The notes under the pieces: model-generated
The model's database searches: none
The model's input: only the letters and a program-made list of their open reading frames with translations
Told to the model about the DNA's origin: nothing
Position numbers and translations under genes: made by a program
Shown here: one piece after another, positions 8,542 to 16,989 of the stretch
How positions within the stretch are numbered: the first letter of the stretch is position 1
Layout of the letters: every line of letters begins with the position of its first letter
Assembly (NCBI RefSeq): GCF_025685575.1
Contig: NZ_JAGSYD010000001.1
Location: 437,852-501,851 of the forward strand
Origin: Granulicella cerasi
Lineage (GTDB): Bacteria > Acidobacteriota > Terriglobia > Terriglobales > Acidobacteriaceae
Length of the DNA stretch: 64,000 nt
Direction of reading: 5' to 3'

Positions 8542-9789
8542 ATGGAGAGTATGGCAACCGTACAACCCGCTACCGTAGACGTCACGCTCGAGATGGTGCG
8601 CGCCGCGCGCGAACGCATCGCAGGATCGATTTACCTTTCCCCCTGCAACCACTCGCAGATGATTTCGAAGATGACCGGGCTGGACGTCTACCTGAAGCTC
8701 GACAACCTGCAGATGACCGGCTCCTTCAAGGAGCGTGGCGCGCTGAGCCGTATCTCCATGCTGACGGAAGATGAGGCCAGGCGCGGTGTCGTGGCCGCCT
8801 CTGCAGGCAATCACGCGCAGGGTGTGGCCTACCACGCGACGCAGCGCGGCATTCGCTCGGTGATCTTCATGCCCGAGACCACGCCGCTCGTGAAGGTGCA
8901 GAACACCCGCGGCTTCGGCGCCGAGGTCGTGCTGCATGGAGCGAACTACGACGCTGCGTACGCCGAAGGCCGCAAGATGTGCGAGGCCGAAGGCATGACC
9001 TTCATCCACCCTTTTGACGACCCGCTCGTAATGGCAGGCCAGGGCACGATCGGGCTTGAGCTGCTCGAGCAGATCGAAGGCCTTGAAGCGGTCGTGGTGC
9101 CGATCGGCGGCGGCGGTTTGATCGGCGGCATCGCCTGCGCGGTGAAGGAGTCGAACCCCAACGTGCGCGTCATCGGCGTGCAGACCTCGCGCCTGCCTTC
9201 GATGGCGGAAGCGCTGAAGGCCGGGCATCCTGTGACGCTTGAAGCAAGCACGACGATCGCCGACGGCATCGCAGTGCGTCGCGCGGGCGAGGTCACCTTC
9301 TCGACGGTGGCGAAGTATGTCGACGAGATCGTCACCGTGAGCGAGGACGAAATTGCGAGCGCGATTCTGACGCTGCTCGAGCGCGAGAAGACGCTGGCGG
9401 AAGGCGCGGGCGCAGTAGGCCTCGCGGCGGTGCTGCAAGGCTATGCGAAGCTGCCTGCCGGCACGAAGACCGCCGTGATCGTTGGCGGCGGCAACATCGA
9501 CGTCACACTGCTCTCGCGCATCATCGAGCGCGGTCTGGTGCAGGATGGCCGATCGCTGCGGCTGCAGATTCATCTGCTCGATCGCCCCGGCGCGCTGGTG
9601 GAGCTCACAAAGCTCATCGCCGCGCACAAGGCGAACATCGTGGACACGCTCTACAACCGCGCGTACTACGGCGTGAACCTCGGCGACACCGCCATCGATC
9701 TCACCATGGAGATGCGCGGTCGTGAGCATATCCGCGAGCTGATGGACGCGCTCACCGAGGCGGGCTACAAGCACACGCGCATTCAGTAA
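8542..9789 (+). CDS. ilvA: Threonine ammonia-lyase (threonine dehydratase) with ACT domain
   Basis: The 415-residue PLP enzyme converts threonine to 2-oxobutanoate and ammonia, the entry step to isoleucine. The PLP lysine lies in GSFKERGA (Lys63), and PIGGGGLIGGIA binds the cofactor phosphate. The C-terminal region from about residue 335 (LRLQIHLLDRPGALVELTKLIAAHKANIVDTLYNR) is a single ACT-type regulatory domain. The short single-ACT form resembles TdcB-like and short IlvA enzymes, so whether it is biosynthetic or catabolic is uncertain. The ATG at 8542 is used because the ATG at 8551 is only one base from the GGAGAG. The open frame upstream is repeat. Confidence 0.9.
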   Translation: MESMATVQPATVDVTLEMVRAARERIAGSIYLSPCNHSQMISKMTGLDVYLKLDNLQMTGSFKERGALSRISMLTEDEARRGVVAASAGNHAQGVAYHATQRGIRSVIFMPETTPLVKVQNTRGFGAEVVLHGANYDAAYAEGRKMCEAEGMTFIHPFDDPLVMAGQGTIGLELLEQIEGLEAVVVPIGGGGLIGGIACAVKESNPNVRVIGVQTSRLPSMAEALKAGHPVTLEASTTIADGIAVRRAGEVTFSTVAKYVDEIVTVSEDEIASAILTLLEREKTLAEGAGAVGLAAVLQGYAKLPAGTKTAVIVGGGNIDVTLLSRIIERGLVQDGRSLRLQIHLLDRPGALVELTKLIAAHKANIVDTLYNRAYYGVNLGDTAIDLTMEMRGREHIRELMDALTEAGYKHTRIQ

Positions 9790-9810
9790 GGGCCGTCGTG
9801 AGTGAAAAGC

Positions 9811-9836
9811 GGTTAGTCGTTAGTGGTTAGTCGTTC
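9811..9836. repeat. Short 7-bp-period tandem array
   Basis: Three and a half copies of a heptamer of the form GTTAGTC/GTTAGTG lie just after the ammonia-lyase stop. Confidence 0.6.
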
Positions 9837-9889
9837 TTTACGTCGAACAGCCAACAACGTCGTGCCCCACATCGAACAACCACCAACGT

Positions 9890-10012
9890 CGGGTGCCCCA
9901 CGTCTCGATTTTTGGAGACGTGGGAGAGCGAGAATGCTCGCTGCGCCAAATCTTCGATCTCCACCAACTTTTCTGGAAACCCAGGTCTCAGAAGCGAGAC
10001 CTGGGGCACCCG
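9890..10012. repeat. Family A hairpin element, full unit
   Basis: A complete 123-bp unit runs from CGGGTGCCCC to GGGGCACCCG. The left stem is CACGTCTC/GAGACGTG and the right stem is CAGGTCTC/GAGACCTG, about 60 bases apart. It fills most of the gap between two convergent genes. Confidence 0.9.
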
Positions 10013-10031
10013 TTCGTGTGGTGACGAAACA

Positions 10032-11600
10032 CTACGGCAGCGCAGGGTACTGCGGCTGCGGACGCGTCGCGTATCCGAGCGAGGTAAACGTGCCGAGCGG
10101 CAAGCCCGCGTCGTTGTAGACGAAGCTCGTAGCCCAGGCGCGCCAGGCGTAGCGCACCGCGCGCGGCAGCTTCACGTCCTTCGACTCCACTACGACGGTG
10201 TCCTCTTTGCCGCTGCGCTCGATGCGTGCTGTGGCCGCGTGAAACCTGCCGTCCTCGCCTTGCAACTCCCAGTTCCCGAGCCCATTCGTGCTCGACTTCA
10301 GGTGCTCGGCATGGTCGAAGTACACGCGCATTGCGGAGCCTTCGACCGCCGTGCGACGCAGCGCGGGCGAGTGTCCATCGAGCTTCTCGCCATACGCTTG
10401 CTCGCGCGCCAGCAGCGCGAGACGATGCGCGACAGTCTGCTTGTCGGCCGGGTGAATGTTGTGCTCCATGCCGACGTCGAGCGCGACGGCCATGCCCGTG
10501 GCGCGGCGCTCGGCCTCGGTGCGGCGCTGCGCGTCGCGGACCACCGGCCACCCTTCGCCGCCGGTGAAGCCGGCAAGCTGCACGAAGAGGAACGGCAGCG
10601 TCGGTTCGCCGAAATGGCTGCGCCAGTCCTCGATCAGCGCCGGGAAGCTATAGCGGTACTCGGGCGCCATCAGGGCATTCGTGTCCGTCTCGCCCTGGTA
10701 CCAGAGCACGCCGCGCACCGCGAGCCGCGCGTAGGGCGCGATCATGCCGTTGTACAGCGAGCCGATCGCCCAGTCATCGCGGTTCACGCCCTGCAAATCA
10801 TGCGGGAGGTCTGTCGTCGCGGGCGCGTGCCCGGCCTTGTCGGCGGCGCTGAGCCGCGCCTTGCGCTCTGCGGTCGCCGCAGCCTGCGCGTGCAGCCGCG
10901 CGCCGTCGAGGCGGTCAAACATCTCGTAGCGATAGCCCAGCTCCGCGGCCATGTCGAGCGAGGTCCACGCCTCGACCGGCGTGCCGCCGCCGGTAGCGTC
11001 AATCACGCCGATCGGCACATGCTGGTCCGCCTCGATCTCGCGCGCGAAGAAGTAGCCGATCGCTGAAAACGTGCGCACCGTGTCGGGCGTGCACTCCGTC
11101 CAGGTGTTGTCGGTTTCCTCCAGCGGATAGGTCGAGCCGCGGCGCGTCTGCACCAGCAGGCGAATGCGCGGATGCGTCGCGCTGGCGATCTCCTTCTCCG
11201 CGTCCTTCACCACGGCGTTGCCGCTTGGGAAGCCACGCAGCGGCATCTCCATGTTCGATTGCCCGCTGGCGAGCCACACATCGCCGATGAGGATGTCCTG
11301 GCGCGTCACGGGCGTGTCACCCGCCTCATCGCCGCTTGCGGTAAGCGTGTACGGCCCACCCGCAGCCTCCGGCGCAAGCGTCGTCTCCCAGTAGCCGTAC
11401 ACGTCGGCGGTTGCCTTCACGTTCTGCTGATGAAACGCGATGCTCACCTGCTCGCCCGGCAACGCCCAGCCGTAGACGCGAATCGGCCGCTCGCGCTGCA
11501 CGACCGCGTGGTCGGAGAAGGTGTTCGGCAAACGCAGTTGCGCGCAGGCGAGCGCAGACGAGGCAAGCAACAACGCGGCGAGCGCCGACTTCAGCTTCAT
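10032..11600 (-). CDS. Sialate O-acetylesterase-like SGNH hydrolase, secreted
   Basis: The 522-residue protein begins with a signal peptide (MKLKSALAALLLASSALACAQ). An N-terminal beta-sandwich (LPNTFSDHAVVQRERPIRVYGWALPGEQV) precedes an SGNH hydrolase core. Block I contains the nucleophile in LASGQSNMEM (Ser115). GVLWYQGETDT forms part of the active site, and HPADK near residue 400 supplies the Asp/His pair. Relatives remove O-acetyl groups from sialic acid or from plant xylan side chains; plant glycan is a reasonable guess for a soil organism. The start is supported by GGGAGA eight bases upstream; the longer open frame above it is the antisense of neighbouring genes. Confidence 0.88.
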   Translation of the reverse strand: MKLKSALAALLLASSALACAQLRLPNTFSDHAVVQRERPIRVYGWALPGEQVSIAFHQQNVKATADVYGYWETTLAPEAAGGPYTLTASGDEAGDTPVTRQDILIGDVWLASGQSNMEMPLRGFPSGNAVVKDAEKEIASATHPRIRLLVQTRRGSTYPLEETDNTWTECTPDTVRTFSAIGYFFAREIEADQHVPIGVIDATGGGTPVEAWTSLDMAAELGYRYEMFDRLDGARLHAQAAATAERKARLSAADKAGHAPATTDLPHDLQGVNRDDWAIGSLYNGMIAPYARLAVRGVLWYQGETDTNALMAPEYRYSFPALIEDWRSHFGEPTLPFLFVQLAGFTGGEGWPVVRDAQRRTEAERRATGMAVALDVGMEHNIHPADKQTVAHRLALLAREQAYGEKLDGHSPALRRTAVEGSAMRVYFDHAEHLKSSTNGLGNWELQGEDGRFHAATARIERSGKEDTVVVESKDVKLPRAVRYAWRAWATSFVYNDAGLPLGTFTSLGYATRPQPQYPALP

Positions 11601-11665
11601 CGAGGAAATCTCCCGTGAAAAACGTTTCCAGCAGCGGAACCATCTTAGCGTGAAGCCGCCGCGCC

Positions 11666-12211
11666 TCACTTTCTTCGGCCAAATCCGATCAGCAATCCTG
11701 CCGAAAGATTCAGCGACTGCTGATGCCCGGAGTTGAAGCTCCGCTCGTAGGACGGCTCGAGATACCAGCCGAACTTGTGCCGCTTCACCGGCCAGAACAT
11801 GAAGTCCCCCGCGACCTCGCCGCTGATCGTGTTGTTGCCAACGCCCGCCTGTCGTGTGTACGACCAACTTGGCCCCAGGCCGAGCATGAACTCCGCGCCG
11901 TGCGAAATTGTCCACGGCTTCTTCACGATGAAGTCTGAGTCGTACTCGCTGGAGTTGCGCGTATAGAAGGTCGAAAGCCCGGCCTCGACCTCGAGCCAAT
12001 TCTCGACGAGCGTAGTTTCGGCGGCGATGCTTGGCGCGAAAGTAGCAGCACCACCGGTGGTATTCCAACTCGTCGCCGCGCCGAGTTCCAGCGTGACGAG
12101 CGGATCGTCGTCCTCTGCGAAGGGTTGAGTAGAAGGCTTCTGCGCTAGCAGTGGAAGCGAAGACAACAGAAAGGCGCACGCCAGCACAGGCGCGCGAAAT
12201 GCAAGACGCAT
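11666..12211 (-). CDS. Secreted beta-barrel-like protein of unknown function
   Basis: The 181-residue protein has a clear signal peptide (MRLAFRAPVLACAFLLSSLPLLAQ). The rest is built of alternating hydrophobic/polar strands with many aromatic residues (GLGPSWSYTRQAG, VAGDFMFWPVKRHKFGWYLEPSYERSF). It ends SAGLLIGFGRRK, which is compatible with a small outer-membrane barrel. No family was recognised. The ATG at 12211 has GGAG five bases upstream. It reads in the same direction as the SGNH hydrolase gene, 65 bases away, so co-transcription is possible. Confidence 0.65.
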   Translation of the reverse strand: MRLAFRAPVLACAFLLSSLPLLAQKPSTQPFAEDDDPLVTLELGAATSWNTTGGAATFAPSIAAETTLVENWLEVEAGLSTFYTRNSSEYDSDFIVKKPWTISHGAEFMLGLGPSWSYTRQAGVGNNTISGEVAGDFMFWPVKRHKFGWYLEPSYERSFNSGHQQSLNLSAGLLIGFGRRK

Positions 12212-12265
12212 AGGTTCTCCAAACGAGTTGTGGGCACCGCGCAAGGGCGGCTCGAAATACTCGGG

Positions 12266-12622
12266 CTAGGCGGAGAACGAGAGGCGTGGAGGGCGGAAGA
12301 GTGTGATCGCCCGCGTGCGTGGAGCATCCACTCGCAGCGAGGCGCGCAACGTAGCGGTTTGCGTGCGAGGCGTGGGAAGGGCGAAGCAAACCCCACGGAT
12401 GACGGCGACCAGAGCACAGCAGGCGCATACGCCGCTGCAGTTGTCCTGCGCCAGCGGCGCGTGATGATGCAGGGTCGCGTGTGTGCCATCGGCCACAAAA
12501 GGCAGCGCATCGCAAAGATCGCAGTGCGGCGGGTTCGCGGCGAGGCACGCCATCACGGCGCACATCACCCACACAACCAGCAGCATCGACTTGGAGCGCG
12601 TACGCGTCATCGCGTTCAGCAT
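12266..12622 (-). CDS. Small Cys/His-rich exported or membrane peptide, hypothetical
   Basis: About 118 residues: a hydrophobic N-terminal segment (SMLLVVWVMCAVMACLA), then a Cys/His cluster HCDLCDALPFVADGTHATLHHHAP and CSGVCACC. The C-terminus is arginine-rich. The arrangement recalls DUF2946/CopL-type small metal-responsive proteins, but this is a loose resemblance. No convincing ribosome-binding site is present before the candidate ATGs at 12622 or 12610, and the frame could be fortuitous. If real, a metal-binding periplasmic role is the simplest idea. Confidence 0.4.
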   Translation of the reverse strand: MLNAMTRTRSKSMLLVVWVMCAVMACLAANPPHCDLCDALPFVADGTHATLHHHAPLAQDNCSGVCACCALVAVIRGVCFALPTPRTQTATLRASLRVDAPRTRAITLFRPPRLSFSA

Positions 12623-12712
12623 ACACGGCGCGGGTTGCAAACAAGTCCGCGTGCCCCATACGGCACAGGCACGGTCAAAGCGTAGGTGAAGAGATGGATT
12701 CGATTCCTGAGG

Positions 12713-12756
12713 CATTCTGCAAACCCAGGTCTCAGAAGCGAGACCTGGGGCACCCG
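12713..12756. repeat. Family A half unit
   Basis: GCATTCTGCAAAC precedes the stem CCAGGTCTC/GAGACCTGG, closed by GGGGCACCCG at 12756. Confidence 0.85.
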
Positions 12757-12791
12757 TCTGTTGTGAGGTTCGAGAGGTGCTTCGGCTCAAG

Positions 12792-12823
12792 AAGTAAGGC
12801 CGCCATCGCTGGCGGCCTTACTT
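12792..12823. terminator. Terminator hairpin downstream of dnaA
   Basis: A 13-bp perfect stem AAGTAAGGCCGCC/GGCGGCCTTACTT has a 6-base ATCGCT loop. It lies 37 bases past the dnaA stop on the minus strand; the plus-strand side is followed by GTTTT. A near-identical core with the same loop occurs after transaldolase at 44880-44907. Confidence 0.75.
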
Positions 12824-12859
12824 GTTTTCTGGGCCGTGGGCCTAAACCCTTTGCCCCAC

Positions 12860-14272
12860 CTATCCGAGCGTTTCCATCAGCTTGTTGACGGTGCGGTTCA
12901 GGTCCTTGTCAGTACGGCGCTGCTCGTCGATCTTCGCGATCGAGTGCATCACCGTCGTGTGGTGTTTGCCGCCGAACTGACGACCGATTTCAGGCAGCGA
13001 CGCTTCCGTCATCTGCTTGGCAAGGTACATCGCAATCTGGCGCGGCACCACGATCTGGCGCGAGTTGTTCTTCTGCTTGAGTTCGGCGACGCGCATGCCG
13101 AACTGCTCGGCCACCGCACGCTGAATCGCTTCAATCGTGATCTTGCGCACCTGTGTGTCGATGAACTGCTTCAGGCACTGCTGTGCCGTGGGCAGCGTGA
13201 TCTCTACGCCATGCAGCGAGCACCACGCCACCAGGCGCACCAGCGCGCCTTCGAGTTCACGCACGTTCGTACGCACGTTGCCAGCGATGAAGAGAGCTAC
13301 GTCCGACGGCAGCACCGTCTGTTCGAGCTCGGCCTTGCGCTGCAGAATCGCCACCTTCGTTTCGAGATCGGGTGGTTGAATGTCTGCCACCAGACCCCAC
13401 TCGAAGCGCGAGCGCAGACGATCTTCGAAGTCGCCGAGTTCCTTGGGAGGGCGGTCCGAGGCGATCACAATCTGCTTGTTCGTCTCATGCAGCGCGTTGA
13501 AGGTATGGAAGAACTCCTCCTGCGTGCGCTCCTTGCCGGCGAGGAACTGGATGTCGTCGATCAGCAGCACGTCGACGTTGCGATAGCGATCGCGGAAGCC
13601 CGTCATCTTGTCGTAGCGCACCGAGTTGATCATCTCGTTGGTGAACTTCTCGCCCGAGACGTACATGATCGCCGAGTGCGGCGTGCGCAGCTTCACGTGG
13701 TGGCCGATGGCCTGCATCAGATGGGTCTTGCCCATGCCCACGCCGCCGTAGAGGAAGAGCGGGTTGTAGGCCTTGGAGGGGCGCTCGGCCACGGCCTGCG
13801 AGGCCGCATGTGCGAACTGATTGCCCGGTCCGATGACGAAGGTGTCGAACTGATAGCGCGGGTTGAGCTGCGCGGCTGAGTTCCAGTCAAAACGCGACTG
13901 CTCGGGGCCGACGCCCATACCGCCGGTGCGGCCGGAGCGCGGTGCGTTGGCGGAGTGCGAGGACTGCGGGGCAAAGCCGCCATCTTCGCGAACGATGCGC
14001 GCGGGCTCCTGCGGCGGCACCTGAAAAACTACGTTGTCGAGCTCGAGACCGAGGTTGTCCACGGCCTCCATGATCAGATCGGTGTAGCGGTCGAGGACGG
14101 CCTGAAACTGCTCGGACGGGATACGCACGTAGAGCACGCGGTCGGTGACATGGGAGAAGCGAGTGGGCTTTAGCCAGGTCTCGAAACTCTGCCGGTTGAT
14201 CTTCTTCTCAAGCGCGCCGAGAATGCGAACCCACTGGTTCAGCACGGCGGCGGGAACCGGAACAAATGACAT
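12860..14272 (-). CDS. dnaA: Chromosomal replication initiator protein DnaA
   Basis: The 470-residue AAA+ protein binds DnaA boxes and melts the origin. Domain I (about 1-85) is followed by a poorly conserved linker. The ATPase has Walker A GGVGMGKTH (Lys182) and Walker B VLLIDDIQFL. The C-terminal helix-turn-helix carries the signature GGKHHTTVMHS. An AAGGAAG ribosome-binding site precedes the ATG. dnaN does not follow it; the next genes downstream are unrelated, while rpmH is divergent, as in many bacterial origin regions. Confidence 0.97.
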   Translation of the reverse strand: MSFVPVPAAVLNQWVRILGALEKKINRQSFETWLKPTRFSHVTDRVLYVRIPSEQFQAVLDRYTDLIMEAVDNLGLELDNVVFQVPPQEPARIVREDGGFAPQSSHSANAPRSGRTGGMGVGPEQSRFDWNSAAQLNPRYQFDTFVIGPGNQFAHAASQAVAERPSKAYNPLFLYGGVGMGKTHLMQAIGHHVKLRTPHSAIMYVSGEKFTNEMINSVRYDKMTGFRDRYRNVDVLLIDDIQFLAGKERTQEEFFHTFNALHETNKQIVIASDRPPKELGDFEDRLRSRFEWGLVADIQPPDLETKVAILQRKAELEQTVLPSDVALFIAGNVRTNVRELEGALVRLVAWCSLHGVEITLPTAQQCLKQFIDTQVRKITIEAIQRAVAEQFGMRVAELKQKNNSRQIVVPRQIAMYLAKQMTEASLPEIGRQFGGKHHTTVMHSIAKIDEQRRTDKDLNRTVNKLMETLG

Positions 14273-14856
14273 GTGCGATCTTCCTTACTCTCTGTAATGT
14301 TTCACTGCGGGGTGCAGCAAGTGATGGTGCTCAGGCTGCGGTATTACCCAGGAAGAGGGGTGCAATGGAGCAAAAGAACAAACAGAATCTCTAGCTGTCC
14401 GTGAGGAAAACTCTGCGGAGCGCCTGTGGAGTTCGTGTTGTTGGAAGTCTTTGCTGCGTTAACAGCGCGGAGAAAAATGCAAAACTGAAGTCCCGGTTGT
14501 GTTGCGCGTCGTGCGCGGTTTCATTGTCAGAACGGGTTTGATAGTAGCAGTAATTCACAGGCTGTCGAGCAGAGAAATGACGCTCGACGGGAAGAAATTT
14601 TCGGGTTGCACCGTCCGTGGTGAAACTTTGCACAGAGCGTTCTTTTATCGCCGGGGCCTGCAGTTTGAGGGCGAATTTAGTTGCTCTTTTCCACGGTCAT
14701 AGCTATACTCAGAACTTGCTGCCGGACGTGTGGTTTCCTCCGTCCGATGCCGGTCTGAAGTGAAGGCTGAGCTAGCGGCCATGAAGCGCGCGCATCTGCG
14801 CTGGCGCTCAAAACACTCAAGATTTCGAAGCAGTTTTCGAAGCAAGGACAAAGAAC
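14273..14856. other. dnaA-rpmH intergenic region, candidate origin and divergent promoters
   Basis: This is the longest gene-free stretch in the window (584 bases). It contains several sequences two mismatches from the DnaA box TTATCCACA (for example TTTTCCACG near 14688, TAATTCACA near 14551, and TGTGGAGTT near 14427). No perfect box was seen, so origin function is inferred only from gene context. It also holds AT-richer patches (14461-14480, 14591-14605) and the rpmH promoter. No coding frame is convincing. Confidence 0.35.
14681..14709 (+). promoter_or_regulatory. Sigma-70-type promoter for rpmH
   Basis: TTGCTC (14681-14686) and TATACT (14704-14709) are separated by exactly 17 bases, about 150 bases before the rpmH start. 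Confidence 0.65.
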
Positions 14857-15012
14857 ATGCCTAAGCGCACTTTTCAGCCGAACCGCCGCCGTCGTAGCAA
14901 GGTCCACGGATTTCTTACCCGCATGAAGACCGCAGCTGGTGCAAAGGTTCTCTCGCGCCGTCGCGCGAAGGGCCGTCACAAGATCGCTGTTTCGGCCGGC
15001 TACCGCGACTAG
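14857..15012 (+). CDS. rpmH: 50S ribosomal protein L34
   Basis: The 51-residue basic protein reads [20 protein letters not shown] and ends in [19 protein letters not shown], matching bacterial L34 throughout. It is a small structural protein of the large ribosomal subunit. AAGGA lies eight bases before the ATG. It heads the conserved rpmH-rnpA-yidD-yidC-khpB cluster. Confidence 0.97.
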   Translation: MPKRTFQPNRRRRSKVHGFLTRMKTAAGAKVLSRRRAKGRHKIAVSAGYRD

Positions 15013-15103
15013 TTCGCGAGCCTGCAGAAAACAGCTTTTCGCTTCATCCCAAGCGCGCTCATCTTCCACAGGTGAGCGCCTTTGTGTGTCTCAAAACAGG
15101 GTG

Positions 15104-15165
15104 CAGGGTCCGGGGTCCAGGGCCCAGCGAGCTTTCTCTGAACCCTGGGCCCCCTGAGTCCCGAG
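15104..15165. repeat. Two opposed 7-bp-period arrays at the 5' end of rnpA
   Basis: CAGGGTC, CGGGGTC, CAGGGCC run in one direction (15104-15127). TGAACCC, TGGGCCC and related heptamers run in the other (about 15138-15165). The two can pair as a long imperfect hairpin between rpmH and the conserved part of rnpA. Confidence 0.7.
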
Positions 15166-15167
15166 CC

Positions 15168-15563
15168 TTGCTTCAGCACCGCCTTCGCAAACACGCCGAC
15201 TACCAGCGCGCCTATGCCGCTGCCGGACGCAAGCAGTTCGGCAAACTGCTGGCGTACTTCGCTGCGCCTCGCGCGGCGGAGACGCGTTCCGAGACGCCGG
15301 GGCCGCGCGTTGGCATCACGGTGCCCAAGGCGCTTGGCGGTGCGGTCGATCGCAACCGCATCAAGCGGCGTCTGCGCGAGTGCGTGCGGTTGCACATCGA
15401 CAAGCTCGAAGGCCTGCCGGTGGATGTGATTCTGCATCCGAAGCGCACCGTCAAGGACTGCGACTACGCTGCACTGGACCGCGAGGTGGCGATCACCTTC
15501 CGCGCCGCAGCAGCGAAGCTCGGCGGCAGCAAGCCCGGTACCTCCGCGACCTTCAACGGCTGA
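15168..15563 (+). CDS. rnpA: Ribonuclease P protein component
   Basis: The protein subunit of RNase P helps the RNA subunit trim the 5' leader of tRNA precursors. The conserved part runs from LRKHADYQRAYAA through GITVPKALGGAVDRNRIKRRLREC, containing the RNR/IKRR basic signature. From a TTG at 15168 the protein is 131 residues, normal for the family. The same frame is open to a GTG at 15072, but the extra 32 residues are encoded largely by 7-bp-period repeat sequence (15104-15165) and look unlike any RnpA N-terminus. Neither start has a strong ribosome-binding site, so the true start is uncertain. Confidence 0.88.
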   Translation: MLQHRLRKHADYQRAYAAAGRKQFGKLLAYFAAPRAAETRSETPGPRVGITVPKALGGAVDRNRIKRRLRECVRLHIDKLEGLPVDVILHPKRTVKDCDYAALDREVAITFRAAAAKLGGSKPGTSATFNG

Positions 15564-15614
15564 CTTTGGATCTATAGCTGACCCTGGGCGTTTCTTTGGG
15601 TGTTTAATGGATGC

Positions 15615-15896
15615 ATGGATGCCGACGGGATCAATCCGGCCGCTGTCCCCCCGCCCTTAGGCGCGCCCACGCGCCGCGAGCGCTTCGCGGGTGCGCTCTT
15701 CACCACGTACAAGCGAACGCTGTCGCCCACGCTGGCGGCCTTTGGCAGCTCCGGTTGCCGATATCTGCCGACATGCTCGGAGTACGCGTACGCCGCCGTG
15801 GTGAAGCATGGCTGGACCAAGGGTTCATGGCTGGCTGCGCGAAGACTGGCACGCTGCCACCCGTTCTGCGAAGGCGGACACGACCCCGTGCCCTAG
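15615..15896 (+). CDS. yidD: Membrane protein insertion efficiency factor YidD
   Basis: The 93-residue protein contains the YidD hallmark: [54 protein letters not shown] and the ending GGHDPVP, with the usual conserved cysteines. It is a small membrane-associated helper of YidC-dependent insertion. The ATG at 15615 was chosen; a GTG at 15600 is also in frame. It follows rnpA by about 50 bases, as in most bacteria. Confidence 0.93.
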   Translation: MDADGINPAAVPPPLGAPTRRERFAGALFTTYKRTLSPTLAAFGSSGCRYLPTCSEYAYAAVVKHGWTKGSWLAARRLARCHPFCEGGHDPVP

Positions 15897-15965
15897 GGCG
15901 TTGATCAACGTGTAGATGCCGTAGGGTAGACTCGCTCCAACCTTCTACTCATCCGGAGCTGCACC

Positions 15966-16709
15966 GTGAAGCGATTCCTGCCTCTTGCCCTTCTTGTCTC
16001 TGCCGCCGTTGTCCAGGCCCAGCAGCCCGAGCCTGCTCAGGCTCCACCTTCAGCAACGCAAGCTGCTCTCGGCCCGTCTGGTTCAGTCGAGATGTCAGAC
16101 GGGCCGGTGCGGATCGCGGGTGGCGTTTCCGCTGGCCTTCTGATTGAGAAGAAGAATCCTGTCTATCCGATTGAAGCGAAGCTCGCGCATGTGAGCGGTA
16201 CCGTCATCTTGCGCGCCATCATCAACAAAGAGGGCTCGATCGCCGACCTGAAAGTGATCAGCGGCCCGGATCTACTTGTCAAAGGCGCGGTGGACGCCGT
16301 GAGCGCGTGGAAGTACCGCCCGTACATGCTGAATGGCCAGCCCGTTGATGTACAGACCACCATCATGGTGAACTTCAACCTCGATGACAAACCCCAGCAC
16401 GGTTCAGACGGCGGTCCTGCCCGCATACCGTCAGGCGTCATGGCGAGTCAACTCATCAGTAAGACGCCACCGGTGTATCCCGCTGAAGCGCGAGCGACGC
16501 ATACCAACGGTTCGGTCGTGCTGCGCGCGCTCATCGGTATCGATGGGAAGGTCAAAGATCTGAAGATCGTGAGCGGACCGCAGGTGCTGCAACAATCGGT
16601 CTTGGATGCGGTAAAGACGTGGCGATATCGCCCCTACGTTCTGAACGGCGTGCCTACGGAAGTGGACACAGTGATCGTGGTGAACATCCGGTCGAACGGC
16701 GGGATATAG
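15966..16709 (+). CDS. Periplasmic protein with two tandem TonB C-terminal domains
   Basis: The 247-residue protein has a signal peptide (MKRFLPLALLVSAAVVQAQ) and a short Pro/Ala linker. Two repeated TonB C-terminal-type domains follow, at about residues 55-145 and 155-245. Each contains KNPVYPIEAK or TPPVYPAEAR, a central HVSGTVILRAIINKEG or HTNGSVVLRALIGIDG, and WKYRPYMLNGQPV or WRYRPYVLNGVPT. It lacks the N-terminal membrane anchor and proline-rich rod of classical TonB, so energy transduction is unlikely as such. Function is unknown. It sits between yidD and yidC, an unusual insertion in a conserved cluster. Confidence 0.8.
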   Translation: MKRFLPLALLVSAAVVQAQQPEPAQAPPSATQAALGPSGSVEMSDGPVRIAGGVSAGLLIEKKNPVYPIEAKLAHVSGTVILRAIINKEGSIADLKVISGPDLLVKGAVDAVSAWKYRPYMLNGQPVDVQTTIMVNFNLDDKPQHGSDGGPARIPSGVMASQLISKTPPVYPAEARATHTNGSVVLRALIGIDGKVKDLKIVSGPQVLQQSVLDAVKTWRYRPYVLNGVPTEVDTVIVVNIRSNGGI

Positions 16710-16887
16710 TTCGCGGTGAGCGTGCGGGGTCTCGCTGTCATCTTGCGCCCCGCGAAAGATTTGTTTGCGGGGTCTGCGTTAGAGCTTATTGTCACGTCCG
16801 TATGAACGCCGGGCTTCAGCCGCTGAGGTGAGTTTTATGGGTACGACTGAAGTCGCGGACTTCCTGTTCGTGGTCTCCTCAAACTTC

Positions 16888-16930
16888 TCTGGAAACCCAT
16901 GTCTCCAAAAGTCGAGACATGGGGCACCCG
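16888..16930. repeat. Family A half unit
   Basis: CTCTGGAAA leads into the stem CCATGTCTC/GAGACATGG, closed by GGGGCACCCG at 16930. Confidence 0.85.
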
Positions 16931-16952
16931 TTTGTGGTGACGCGATCATTCA

Positions 16953-16989
16953 CCTAGACCCTAGACCCTAGACCCTAGACCCTAGACCA
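16953..16989. repeat. Perfect heptamer array (CCTAGAC) x5
   Basis: Five uninterrupted identical copies of CCTAGAC occupy 16953-16987, 130 bases upstream of yidC. Confidence 0.9.

Noticed and set aside
11601..12659. Long in-frame extension of the SGNH hydrolase gene giving an 875-residue frame
   Set aside because: The extra part is arginine-rich, runs through two other genes in a different frame, and the ATG at 11600 has both a signal peptide and a ribosome-binding site.
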